Assembly: GCA_011109175.1 (NCBI GenBank)
Contig: RDEW01000010.1
Coordinates: 789,837-853,836 of the forward strand
Source of the DNA: Dicyema japonicum
Taxonomy: Eukaryota > Dicyemida > Rhombozoa > Dicyemidae
Direction: 5' to 3'
Length of the DNA stretch: 64,000 nucleotides
Part shown: piece by piece, positions 23,860-34,501 of the stretch
Position numbering within the stretch: the first letter of the stretch is position 1
Layout: every line of letters starts with the position of its first letter
Program-made: the position numbers and the translations under genes
Notes under the pieces: model-generated
The model's input: the letters and a program-made list of their open reading frames with translations, nothing else
The model's database searches: none
Told to the model about the DNA's origin: nothing

Positions 23860-24745
23860 GACCAAATGCAATTCGACACGTAATTTTCTCCGCAAAGTTA
23901 ATCGCTTTCGATAAAAGGTGAGGAGGAATACGCTCTATTGCTGTTGGCTTGTTTTCCGTCGGGTGATCTCAAAGCTCGTATGCAGAGTAACCTTGCAACA
24001 CATCTACAACCAACCCAAATACTCCCGGGACTGTGAATCAGCAATTCATGCTGTCCGTATATTCCTTATGTAATTGTCAAAATTGATATCAAAAACGCTT
24101 CAACATGATACAATTTTTGAGGATTGTTTTACATTCTGCCCATCACCGTACAACTATGTTCATAGCTCATATGGAAAACCATCCAGCTTGGTCCACGGTC
24201 ACCAAAGGATTTAGCGCGCCCTTCGTATCTTATCTTCCTTGTGCTTTACTCAGTTGTTGATAAAAATGATTCTCCAACTTCCAGCAGAATCGTCGGAGAT
24301 CAGAGATTTGGAGCATCTGAGAGTCAAGATGCCTGAATAGAAAGATCCTTACATGTCTATCTCCGAAGATAAACATGAGAGGCTTCTGATCAATCAAACC
24401 AAAACCGACATGCCTGTCTTGTCACTGGAAGATCTTGTGTAGACACGTTCTCAAGCACGAATATTTTCAAATCGGTTCAGACACCTAGAGCAGCTGCTTC
24501 GACTGCGGAGAACCTAAAAATCAAGAAATATTCTTGCCTCGGGGACCGCTACCGATTTACTCCTGTTGCGACCGAATCATCTAGAGCCGTTGGTCCAAAG
24601 ACGGCTGAGTTCTTGCGAGAACAAGAGGAATGCTTGCCAGAAAGAAAAGGATCAACGAGAAGGGTTATGGCTGAGACAAAAGATTGGAATGGCCATACTC
24701 CGAGGGAACTCGTTTGATCCAGCAGCCGGCTTCTCAACTAACATT
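23860..24745 (+). mobile_element. PHD/RLE element, decayed RT-to-RLE segment
   Basis: Across shifting plus frames one sees an RT fingers segment (an IAVG-like stretch near 23940, CESAIHAVRIFL near 24040), motif A VIVKIDIKNAF near 24080, a SSYGKPSSLVHGHQR segment near 24170, then the endonuclease end KKYSCLGDRYRFTPVATESS near 24530. The tail is close to the copy at 62485-63440 (KRINEKGYG). Heavily frameshifted. Confidence 0.7.
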
Positions 24746-24749
24746 TGTT

Positions 24750-25600
24750 TTTTTGTTAAATAATTGTCATTTTTCATCCAAAAAAATTTAGTAAAATAAA
24801 AATTAAATAAAAAATATTTTAATATTCAAAATAGAAAATAAATATTTATTTTAATTTTTATTAATTTTAACGTTAATTTAATGAGTTTCTCATTTGGGCA
24901 TGGAGTAAATGAATATTACGAAGCATGCTTTAAAGAAATAAAAGTATCACAAAAAACTTACCTTGTATCAAATTTAAATAATAAAATTTTTTTATTTAGA
25001 AAAATTTAGGAAAAATAAATTCTCAATCAATGTAGTTTTTCCATAATAATTTCACAGAGAAGACTCTCGGAAGTACGTTCAGAATTTTTGGCGACGTGGG
25101 ATTAATACTAACCGCCTAAAAGTTTGTGTCTTCATTTTTTAGAATATTGACTACTTTCAGCAGCACTTTTAATTTAATCTTAATAACAATTGACTAAAAC
25201 ATAGCTTATTTATTTCTCCATTATTATTAAGTTTAATACGTCACTAGTATTTAGGAAATAATCAATGAAGAGATCGTCCATTTGTTAAGTCAAACTTTTG
25301 CAATCAGGAATATTCGGTCTGAGTTCCTCTGTGGAATCTTTTGATTAGCGGTAGGAACAGCCGAAACCCGAAAATATCGAAAGAAGTTCACATTTCCTCA
25401 ATTTCTGCTAAAAGAGGAGCGCTGTGGGTGCAGGAAATCATTTGAACCATAGAGGAACATTATAAGAATCTCTGTTGTGGAATACCGCGATCACTTGATT
25501 GGTTGGTTTAACTTTCGGAGTTAGATAATAATAATTTAGTGGTTACAGATCTGAATGTATTAAAAAATGCTGATTGGGGGGTATAATCCAGATGGTTAGT
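24750..25600. other. No gene seen
   Basis: AT-rich, with many runs of A and T and no conserved frames. Confidence 0.4.
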
Positions 25601-25603
25601 TAG

Positions 25604-26420
25604 CTAGTTAAAAGCTCCTTCGCGTAGCCCTAAAAGGGTTTCGCTTGAGCCATGCTTTACAGCCATCCTCCTCGCCATCCTCGCCCACGCCATCTTGTTT
25701 CTGGCACTCATTCGATCATCATCCAGGTTGTATGCTGTAACCAATTTACAACCGATTACTTCGTAATCATCTTTTAAGCAAACTGGAAGTGTATTTATGG
25801 GTCTGCTTTGAAATCCGTTACTTCCGGCGCAGTAGAAATATTTTTCCATTATTTTGTTACACGGCGTAGTCGAGTTTAGTTTAAGAATATGTCCAAATAA
25901 TTGACATCTCTATAGAATGACGTCCATGCTAATTAGTGTAGATTTACATAGAGCATGTAGTTTCTCGTTTGAGATATTTCTCGGCCAGAAGATTCCAGTC
26001 AATTTGCGCAGATGGCTTCTGTGGAAAATATCTAGCCTCTCTAAATCGTTTTTTGAGGTTCCCCGTGTTCCGGAATTGTATATTAGATTTGGCTTGATAA
26101 ACGTGTCGTATAGTCTGACACGAAGTTTCAGTGATACATTCCTCTTTCTTATCCAAATGTTGTACATTTTTTGAAGTATATTGTGGCCAGCATTTTCCTT
26201 CGACAAATATCCCCGGCGTCACCTAGTAGTGAGCCGAGTTTTTTTTGTATGTCTCCAGAGTTCGTCATTTCTTGATATGGGTCGTTCGATTCGCGTGTAG
26301 TCCGTTTTTGTAATATTTATGCGCTGATACCATTTATTTAAAATAGTTTCGGTTTGGAGTAAAATTTGGTCAAGTAGGCTAATCCAGATAATGAGAGCAT
26401 GTACCCATACAGTTCTGGAT
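25604..26420 (-). mobile_element. LINE-C, RT C-terminal region
   Basis: The minus frames read RINITKTDYTRIERP near 26300, then LRVRLYDTFIKPNLIYNSGT, LERLDIFHRSHLRKLTGI and FWPRNISNEKLHALCKSTL, and continue through LFGHILKLNSTTPCNKIMEK to a stop at 25604. This order (LYDT..KP..LYN, FHR..LRK..GI.WP..ISN, LFGHILRL) is typical of RTE-like reverse transcriptases. A few frameshifts only, so it is one of the better preserved elements. Confidence 0.8.
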
Positions 26421-26537
26421 TTAATCTTTGGTCAGATATCTCCGTCGGTTTCTTTCCATTTTTTTGAAGCTGATATCTAATACTTTTGATAAATATAAAC
26501 AAATTTTTCTACCTATTTGTTTTTTGTAATTAATATA

Positions 26538-26671
26538 TGTCACCGTCCGCACGTGGAACCTCGCCGAACTCCAAAAAATTACACCATTCAACTCAGAAAA
26601 ATCTGAATTATCCAGAGAACTAATTTTTATTTTTATTATTTCTTGTGGAGTTCCACGTACGGACGGTGACA
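26538..26671. mobile_element. Small MITE with ~22-bp terminal inverted repeats
   Basis: Left end tgtcaccgtccgcacgtgga and right end tccacgtacggacggtgaca are inverted repeats with one mismatch, enclosing about 90 bp of AT-rich DNA without coding potential. The flanks are too AT-rich to fix a target duplication. Confidence 0.75.
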
Positions 26672-26934
26672 ATATATTCTTTGGAAACGTTTGGAGTGTT
26701 TGTCTTCAGCAGCATAGAGTTTGCAGGAACAATCGGCCGACTTGCAGGAATATGGAAGAGTGAACCAAGAATGACTAATGGTTCTTCAAAACATCGGATT
26801 TGAGGAATAAAAATCCGTTCTGAGTATTCTAAAATATAAACTTAACGACCCATTAAAATACTCTTTGGTTATTAATATGCGGTTTTAATTAAATCTCAGT
26901 TACCACATAATCATTGAAAATATAATAATATAAC

Positions 26935-27145
26935 ACTGCACTTTACGAAGAGCCATATTAGCTATAGCTCCTCCCAGACAGGACACACACTTTAAGAACA
27001 GTTATCATAACTAATCGATTAGGGAGAACCAAGGAATTATCCTCACTTCTTTTTTCTTTTGTTGGGTGTGAGTCCTTTTGTAGACTATGTAGTTCCGCTG
27101 TGAGATGTTCACTGATGATGGAGTCACTCATCAAGTCATTGAAAA
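26935..27145 (-). repeat. SINE1 copy, 5'-truncated
   Basis: In plus orientation it reads gagccatattagctatagct (3' hairpin), cagacaggacacacacttta, gaaccaaggaattatcctca and gttccgctgtgagatgttca, and breaks off before the tRNA-like head. Its 3' end carries the cgtaaagtgcagtgtta-type terminus shared with the copy at 46845. Confidence 0.75.
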
Positions 27146-27879
27146 TATGCCGTAATTAAATAAAAAACTCTAATCGACATAATTTCAAACAGGTAGGTAG
27201 TTTTTCCCAAAGAGGAAGAGAATCTGTTAAGAAGGAGCCTTAATATATTTATTTGAACATTGATAATTATGTTGAGTGGTGTTGTGCATGTACATTTCTT
27301 CCGCATTAAAGGAAACGTTTCCCAGAGGCGTTCCTACTGAAACAAATACAATGAAGATATTTCAAAGGCGAGAAGTATGTCTGTGGGGTTGTATAAAATC
27401 ACAGGGAAGAGAGTTAGTCTTAAGATGGATGTCTAACTTTAGTTTATTGATTATTATTTTTTTGCCAAATAAAACATTTGATTATGGGTTTTTTACTTGA
27501 TAACATTTAAGCAGCTCAATAATCATGTGAAAAAAAATATTAGACTATATTTTATTAGAAATGGATGTTAACTGGATTCAGATTAACGAAGAGAGTGAAA
27601 ATTATCTTCCTAAAAAACCATCTCGACAGGGGTAGTTGAACTACAACTTTTGAACCAAAATCGTCTCCCAGCAACATTAATTTTTCCGACCCACCAAACA
27701 TTGTCTGAAATGCATAAATTTTAACTTTTTTGGGTTTGAATATCTCAAAACCTATATATTTTTAGAAGTCACAACATGGAGTACTTCGAGACAATCTGAC
27801 AATCCGGTTCTCAGCGATGAATCACTAATGACGGCCTAAATTTGTTTGTCTGTTCTTGCTCTTTCCATTCCCATTAGTG
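27146..27879. other. No gene seen
   Basis: The 74-codon plus frame at 27276-27500 has no motif. No repeats beyond short AT runs were recognised. Confidence 0.35.
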
Positions 27880-28085
27880 ATCCACCTGTCTAGGCACAAA
27901 AAAAGATCATTTGCTCTCTCCCAATCCACTGGAGGGGTTTCCACAACTGCATGTAATGGACGTCTTACCTTTTATGTTGATTTCGGATGGACTCTGTTTC
28001 TGTAGCAGTGGACACTGGATACACTTAACTAGTTGTTTACGTTAACTTCTTTCTCGGTGTATCCGTGGTTAATAAATTAATGCCA
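27880..28085 (+). repeat. Dispersed repeat family 3, reference-like copy
   Basis: Contains gtgatccacctgtctaggca, gatcatttgctctctcccaa, tccactggaggggtttccac, aactgcatgtaatggacgtc, tactgtttctg-like and a terminal ctcggtgtatccgtggttaa. By eye it is strongly similar to the reverse complement of 14880-15190 over its full length. Confidence 0.75.
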
Positions 28086-28329
28086 TAGTTAGTTAAGAAA
28101 CCATGACATCACTAACTTGTAGGAGACCAGCGGTTATTAAGTAGGACGCAGCAAATGCCGGTCGCTCTCATAGATCGATCAGTCTTGGCAATGTAACAGA
28201 ACAGTGTACTAATTCAGAACATTCAAAAAGGTGATTTGCTTTCAACTCGGATAGGTTGAAAAAGGAACAGGAACATCCAGTTTACGTACGTCAGTAGAAA
28301 TGGATGCTGCCAACAACGTAGACAACCCA

Positions 28330-28750
28330 GGTTTACCCGGATGTCCCTCGGAAGAGAGGATTCTGATTATACGATTGGAGGAGGGGCCGGTGTAGTATTT
28401 TATTATCATCAAGTCTTCGGATGATTCTTATAGAAACAAACACGATTTTTTCCATATGAATATGCTTTCCCAAAATAATTTTTATACTGGAATATCTGAA
28501 TTTGTTGAGATTGATAAACAAACATGCAAATTTCTTATTATGCTGAGGTTGCACCTAAAACCAACTAATAAAAAGAGATTGTATTTATCCAGGAAATGCT
28601 TAGGGAGAGTATTAATGTCAGTTGCCGATACCTCAAAATTTAATAAAAGTTTGGAAAAAATGTCAGCTATCTGTTTAAGGAGTTCTGGATTCCTGCAAAT
28701 ACTTAAAATAAATAAACGTAGCAACTATTGCATGATTTTTAGCCATTAAA
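28330..28750 (+). mobile_element. Probable LINE fragment
   Basis: The 97-codon frame at 28456-28749 contains NKKRLYLSRKCLGRVLMSVA, similar to the RLYLPRK..GRGL-type segment that follows the RT domain in several invertebrate LINEs. No other motif supports it. Confidence 0.4.
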
Positions 28751-29089
28751 TATGGAATTGGAGATAAAGACAACGTTAACCCTTATTGGATACGATTAAA
28801 TGTAAATCATTGCATTTGGTATTGTTTACGTGTATTGACGTAAAAAATATTGATGTCGACACGTCTAGTGAATGACCTTCAAGAGCCAATAATAGCACAA
28901 TAAGTGAAGTATTGTACTGTCTTCTGCAAGAAAAGAATTTGTTTTTTCGAGTATGGGTTCCATGAGCGATCAATGAAAAAAATAACTAAAACTATTAACC
29001 ATTTAACCGCTAGATATGGTAAACCTTAAACAGCGATTACTTAAGAAGACATAATGAAGTCGTAGGATGCATCCATTTGCATCTCTGTA
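28751..29089. other. No gene seen
   Basis: Short AT-rich gap between element fragments. Confidence 0.35.
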
Positions 29090-29400
29090 CGAAGTATGAA
29101 ATTAAAAGTCGAAGAGACTAGAATCATCAAGTGCAGGCTATAATTTCTAGCCAAAACGTCGAAATTCTCGTTGATATAAGCCAATAAATCAGATAATTTT
29201 TATAAACGAGAAGTTGAAGAATTAAATTACAATTGAAGTTGGAATAACCTCCAGAATCGCCTCAAAAAGTTAAGATGTAAAAGTTTCACAAATATGACTT
29301 CATTGAGGAGAACTCTATATCTTGGAAAGTCCGTGACAACTCTTTTTTTAAATCGGAAAAAAGATTGGAAAGACAAACAGTAAACTAAAAATAAACAAAA
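29090..29400 (+). mobile_element. R2-like RLE fragment, strongly decayed
   Basis: With stops and shifts, the plus strand reads VEILVDI, then ANKSDNF-like, IEVGITS and KVSQI/HKYDF-like at 29180-29310. This follows the order of the intact endonuclease domain at 20066-20509. Confidence 0.55.
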
Positions 29401-29419
29401 CCATTATCCTCTACAGCAA

Positions 29420-29780
29420 ATCTAAAAAAATCATGGGAGTCACATTATGTTCTTTTCGCAGCATGTAAAAAACGTTTTAACGAACTAAGAGAATATTAAC
29501 CTCCTAAAGAGTCTCCTAGGATTATGAAGGCTGGTAGCCATCCGGCCTTGATTTCGTATACAAACAGTAAATTGAACCTGTCATATTTTATATTCCCATC
29601 ACGGAGACCTTTCATCTCTTGGACAATTCTGTTCGCAGCCAAAAGAGCTCTTAATATGACAAAACAGTGGACGTCTGGAGTGAAATGTTCAGAACCGACA
29701 CCTCTGGAGGCCTTAATTCGGAAGGAATGGAGGTAATAGTACTTCTATCGGGACAGGAGAGTTCGTTGGCCTGTTCGAAC
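29420..29780 (+). mobile_element. LINE-A fragment
   Basis: The segment atgggagtcacattatgttc (IMGVT...) followed by catgtaaaaaacgtt and, after a gap, ctctggaggccttaattcgg (LEALIR) follows the order seen in the better LINE-A copy at 18070-18500. Confidence 0.55.
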
Positions 29781-30034
29781 TTGTGTGGGTTCGAGTGGGG
29801 AACGCCGCTCAAGGCTGAGGGCGCTAATTTGTCGCGTAGGGATAGCTTAATTAATTATGGTCTACCAGTGATCTTGTTAAAAAAGTTCCCACTGTCACAG
29901 AAGCAGTCCTTCCAATATCGCACAAGTCTATCCAGAACGAGCATAAAATGTTGAAAACGTCTTTTCCTTTCAGTTGTGAGAACTCCAACAAATGGATGGG
30001 GAGAACCAATACCTTTTACGTGCCATTTTCTAAC

Positions 30035-30195
30035 TGAGCGCCTCCTTAGACAGGCGGATCTTATGACGCTACTGACATTACGCTACTTATGAGAAAAAAA
30101 AAGGGAGAAGCAGAAGAAACAAACAGTAACCACATGGCACCACGTTAACGTTGCCACCACAAGACTTTTTTCAGTTAACTAAAGGAGAAGAATAA
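30035..30195 (-). repeat. Dispersed repeat family 3, 5' part
   Basis: The run agacaggcggatcttatgac, gctactgacattacgctact and catggcaccacgttaacgtt matches, in order, the region upstream of the core in the copies at 14880-15195 and 42735-42835. Confidence 0.5.
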
Positions 30196-30229
30196 TTTCT
30201 AACAGATAGGATGAAATGAAATGAAAAAA

Positions 30230-30550
30230 ATTCCAAAGACCACGGTAACACCAAATTAACTAATCTCGTGGTCTTGGCACGCTTCAAAAGAAACTTCAGC
30301 TTGACATGATGATCTTCCTTCGAGCCCACGCAAGTGGGCATCAGCGGCATAACTTTCCTCTTAGTTGCAACGGCACGTTCCTCGGTTCTTACGTATTAAG
30401 GATTCGAAAAGCATTGAAGACTGGAAGTTTCCAGAACTCCATCTTTTCGTAATTTTGGAAGCCCTTTTTTGGCTAACATCGATTTTCAAAAATTTGTCCA
30501 AGAGATAAACGGGCTCTATGAAGCGCACGCATATGAGATTCATGGTTCGA
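30230..30550 (-). mobile_element. LINE-A C-terminal and 3' end fragment
   Basis: The minus strand reads KITKRWSSGNFQSSMLFESL and IRKNRGTCRCN, parallel to ITERWISGEFQPPLPLEALI plus MNHGTRRRDC in the copy at 18070. It then runs into the accgtggtctttgg terminus at 30240. Confidence 0.65.
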
Positions 30551-30679
30551 CGTATACTTAATAATCCGAAATCCGAAAGACATTTATTAAAAATTTCGGA
30601 TTAATTTATTTTGTTTTTATTTTATTTTTTTTAATTCAAAGTTTTATTTAGGAAAGAAAATAGAGTAACGGTTATATAG

Positions 30680-30905
30680 AAGCTTCCCTGACTGCGTGGC
30701 AATTCCCTCTCAGGATAGCGAGCGAGATTCGCTCAAATAACCAGCAGCGCTCACGAGGTTCTCCTTTTCGTGTAGCAATTCCGATTCCCTAGACGACTCA
30801 AGAATTCCAGCGTCGCAGGCGCAAGGGAACTAGACGTCTCAACGGCGAGTGGAACAAACAAAAAATCCTTGGGTAGGACCGCGTACTTTTCCCGTTTTGT
30901 TTTTA
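30680..30905 (-). mobile_element. PHD/RLE element, 3' fragment
   Basis: In plus orientation: ctgactgcgtggcaattccc, tctcaggatagcgagcgaga, tcgctcaaataaccagcagc, the reverse complement of the terminal ERISLAIL-type coding. It ends in the gtacttttcccgttttg (KYAVL) region. Confidence 0.7.
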
Positions 30906-31211
30906 TTGTATATTTAAATATATTTACATTTCAAATTTAAAATCTTACTGTGCCACGTGGTTAGAGAGATGACCGAATTTTCTATTGCACAGAAAAGAAA
31001 GACTTGTGAAATCAAAATACATCAAAAATAACTTTCAGAGAATTATACCATATCTGTGAAATAAAATTGAAATTTTATATCGTAATTTCGACAGTTTCAA
31101 AAATTCTTATAAACCGTGAAAATGGGAAAACTGATTAACTACGATTAACAAGTCAAGACTGCCAAGTGGTAAACATCATCAACTTGATAATTCACCTGTT
31201 GAATGGATTTC

Positions 31212-31480
31212 AAAAATTATTATTATTACCCCAGGATCACTGGGTCAAAGAGAAAGAAATAAAAGTTCTCATCTAACTAAGTGATCCCAGACCAACAAAA
31301 GTGAGGACGAGTCCGCCGGGGTCGAAAATACTGAACAGCTCTTCCCATTGGACATGGCATTGGCTCAAAATTTCTGTATGATTGTAGATAATTCGATAGT
31401 ATTTGGATTTCAAGGATCGATGAAATTAATGGTTTTATTACTGAAGATATCATAATTTCAAAAGCTAAGGTATTTGATGA
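31212..31480 (-). mobile_element. LINE-B 3' end
   Basis: The minus strand reads FEPMPCPMGRAVQYFRPRRT and WSGIT near a stop, then a short untranslated tail and (TAA)n (plus strand ttattattattaccccagga). It is nearly identical to 63764-63960, so LINE-B produced at least two young, strongly 5'-truncated copies. Confidence 0.7.
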
Positions 31481-32195
31481 AATGCTTGGAATCAATTATC
31501 CGGAATTTAGTAAAGGCTACACAGATTTAAAGGAAAATTTAATCTTAAGCTAAAAGTTCTTCACTAAGAAGCTAGCAGCTTAATACATATGAAATTAATT
31601 TGAATAGACAAAATATAACTGATAAGTTAAAAAAAGTTGACCCTGACGAATTACCAAACATGGATGAAACTGGACTCATTTTTCAATCTTTCCTTTCTAA
31701 AAAAATTCATAAAAAGATAGAAAATGCATAAAGCAATCAAAAGTGAGGACCAATATACAACAGAATGATTTCATTAGTCATCTTAGTGATGAATTAAATT
31801 GTTACGGAAAAAATTATTTTTACTGATTGGCAATGCTCCACTTTTTAACGAATTTTTTTGAAAATTGAAATTTTATTCCTCTCAAAAACACAACTGGCCA
31901 TTTAACCAATGGATTCAGGCATAATAAAAAACTTTAAGCATTATTATAGAAAAAGGCTTATTTGGATTTTATGGTAGCCTTTGATTTGGAAAAAAGAATT
32001 TTTTGTGAATTTATGGAAGATTATGATGTGATGTCGATTATGATGTATTATGATGTCGACGAGGAAATTATTGATACTGAAAATGGAGAGATAATTCTGA
32101 TATTTGAAAACATAAATATTAGTATATTTATTCCCTTCACAATCCGAAAGGCATCCAATTTTTTTGTTGAAATTAATGAGGGTTTACTGTAAATG
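31481..32195 (+). mobile_element. pogo/Tigger-like DNA transposase remnant
   Basis: Across shifted plus frames one sees LPNMDETGLIFQSFL (first DDE aspartate region) at 31655-31700, LIGNAPLF near 31830 (the D of D-N-A-P is lost or shifted) and PMDSGIIKNFKHYYRKRLIW near 31910-31960, the Tigger QPMDQGII-type motif. The open frame 31962-32192 continues it. No terminal repeats were found. Confidence 0.7.
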
Positions 32196-32429
32196 GATTA
32201 TTTATAATGAAATTTAAAGTCACAAGTAAAAGTAATTATTTTATAACGCCCGTCTAACTCAATGTTCTCTTCTTGTGGCCAACTTATATTGTTTGTATAG
32301 TTGTGCTATCGTCCCTGCAAATCTCACATTCTGAAACTACCCAAGGTTGACATTCCATGCTGTCTTCCTCTTCACCAGGCATCGATGCTCCAAATAGATA
32401 TAAGGATAAATAGATATATGTCTAAATTA

Positions 32430-32705
32430 TAGTTTATTATAGTCGGGAGCGCGGTAGACACACTCCATGCCGCGGTAAAAAACGATGAGGGCAAAGGAGA
32501 AGAAATACGAAGCGTTACGCGACCGATTCGCGTTCTATATCATTGTGGTCGAGACAACTGGAGGAATAAGTGGAAAATTGCTTTGTTTCCTAAAGAAACT
32601 TGGACGCCTAGCTACACTAAAAAGCCACTACGCACGTGAGACCCGGTGGCTTTTCCAGTTGATCTCTGTTGCAATCATGAGAGGCAACGCAACTTGATGA
32701 TGTCG
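32430..32705 (+). mobile_element. PHD/RLE element, 3' coding fragment
   Basis: It reads IVGSAVDTLHAAVK, then EKKYEALRDRFAFYIIVVET, CFLKKLGRLATLKSHYARET and RWLFQLISVAIMRGNAT-stop, a sister of the minus copy at 54325-54770. Confidence 0.75.
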
Positions 32706-32732
32706 GCGAGGTCCACTTTGGATGGATGGCTG

Positions 32733-33005
32733 TGATAATAATAATATAATAATAACAGCCTTTTTCACGGAGCCGTGGTATTAGCTCCGCATAGGCAGGA
32801 CACACACTTTATTTAAGTAAAGAACAGTTAATTTTAACTAATCGTAGAACCAAGGAATGATCTTCACTTCTTTTTTTCTTTTTCTTGTGTGAGTGTCCTT
32901 TCTAGACAATCCAGTTCCGCAGTGAGTATTCACTGATGACGGCGTCACTCGTCAAACCCTTTCCGCATCGTAGATGCGTGGAACCTTCCACCAGGTGGCT
33001 GTGAT
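32733..33005 (-). repeat. SINE1 copy, lacking the tRNA-like head
   Basis: It is bounded at the 3' end by (TAA)n and the hairpin ggagccgtggtattagctcc. The body, gttccgcagtgagtattcac and gatgacggcgtcactcgtca, matches the copy at 53296 almost base for base. It stops at ccttccaccaggtgg, just before the B-box region. Confidence 0.8.
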
Positions 33006-33109
33006 AATTAATTATTAATTTGTTAAATATACTTGTTAATTTGTTTAAATATACGTTTATTATTAATAAAATATTGAAATTCACCATATATTGTTCTTGA
33101 TTTCTCGTT

Positions 33110-33515
33110 CTTTACTTTTTCTTAATTAATCCAAAAAAGGAATCCTAGGAAGAATATCTGCTTGTGCCTACCAAATCTATCTTCCAATAGTACATTACAG
33201 GTTTCCGCTTTAAAAGAAAGGTGAAGAATTAGGTCCGCCATATTCTATTTTCATTACACATCCTACCGTCTCGGACATCACTTCATTCTTCGTCGGAATA
33301 GTTTTCATAATATAATCATCACCAGAGGATTTGGTCAATAAGAAGGTAGGAAGATACGTTTCAAATTTTGTGTCGTGTTAGAAGGACTCGTCACCCCACG
33401 GGTTTGACGAGATTTGACTTTGACTGAAAAATCCATCTTTCGGTTTCGAACCCACGACCTTCAGATCCGATATCATCAGACGTTACGTTCTGCCATAAGG
33501 ACATAAAACACTTAA
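33110..33515 (-). repeat. SINE2 copy with the clearest tRNA-Met-like head
   Basis: The minus strand starts ttatggcagaacgtaacgtc, then gatcggatctgaaggtcgtg-like and ggtcgtgggttcgaaacc, matching the D-arm, anticodon arm and T-arm order of elongator tRNA-Met. The body matches the copy at 22895-23310, including tcatcaccagaggatttggt (plus orientation). Confidence 0.75.
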
Positions 33516-34501
33516 TAATGGAAATATTAGTACTCCTTGGAGGCAGGGCTGTTGTGTGTTGTGTTGCCATGTATTCAAATGATTTTTTTTCCAAAAAGTT
33601 GGTTGAAAATTAAATAAATCTTATCTAAATAAAGTATTAAACTGTATTTCTCAGACTCTTCATTGCTATCAAAGTTATCTTTCTTGTTGATGAGCTAAAA
33701 ACTGTAAAGAGGAAATAATCACAACTTCTTAAATCAAGTAGAGATTTTTGTACAAAAGCACTTTTCTGAAAGATTTTAAGAAAACTGTGAATGACATTTT
33801 ACTGTCTGAGAATTCTCTGGCACATCAACACATGTCGATTTATTCCCTGGATGATAAGCCTTATCTGTTCAATTCTTCCGAAAAAAATTTAGGAAGAAAA
33901 TTGCCTTGTTCCATATTCGTCCAGGACATTTTATATTAAAGATAGGAGTTTTCTAAAAATTCTTTTAGCATGTGTTTAAAATCGGTGGAATTCGACATGT
34001 AACGAAAAAAATTTGGTGATCCCTGATCTCGAAAAGTTAAATAAACATGGTGGTAATTGTCGTGATTAAGATACTTTGTGATGATTTATAGATACAGCGG
34101 AAAATAACGATTAATATGTATACCCAGTGATTAAAAACAGTATGGGCTCAGATAAAATTATTCATTCTATATTTGCTCCTAGGATATACCGAATTCGGTG
34201 TGTGAGAGACAGGATTGATGTGTACAAATACGTCCAAACGATTAATGTAATCCACTTATAAAGGATTTGAAATCCTTCTCGTCTTAAGATCGCTAGCTAA
34301 ATCTGGGAGCGTTGAAGACATTATCATCTGTCTTTCCTCGCTATAAGAAGACGGCTCTCGTGTTATATTATGGTTTTTCCATATACATTTTCGTAATGCA
34401 AAAATGCTGGTAAAACTAAAAAACAACAAAAATAAATAAAAATCCCCAAAACAAAAAATAAGCCGAATAATTATTACTTAAAACAAATTTTTAGATAATT
34501 A
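33516..34501. other. No gene recognised
   Basis: The 63-codon plus frame at 33748-33939 (TFLKDFKKTVNDILLSEN...) looks protein-like but matches no family I know and has no clear spliced partner. The rest is AT-rich spacer next to the 3' end of the EF-Tu gene. Confidence 0.35.
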
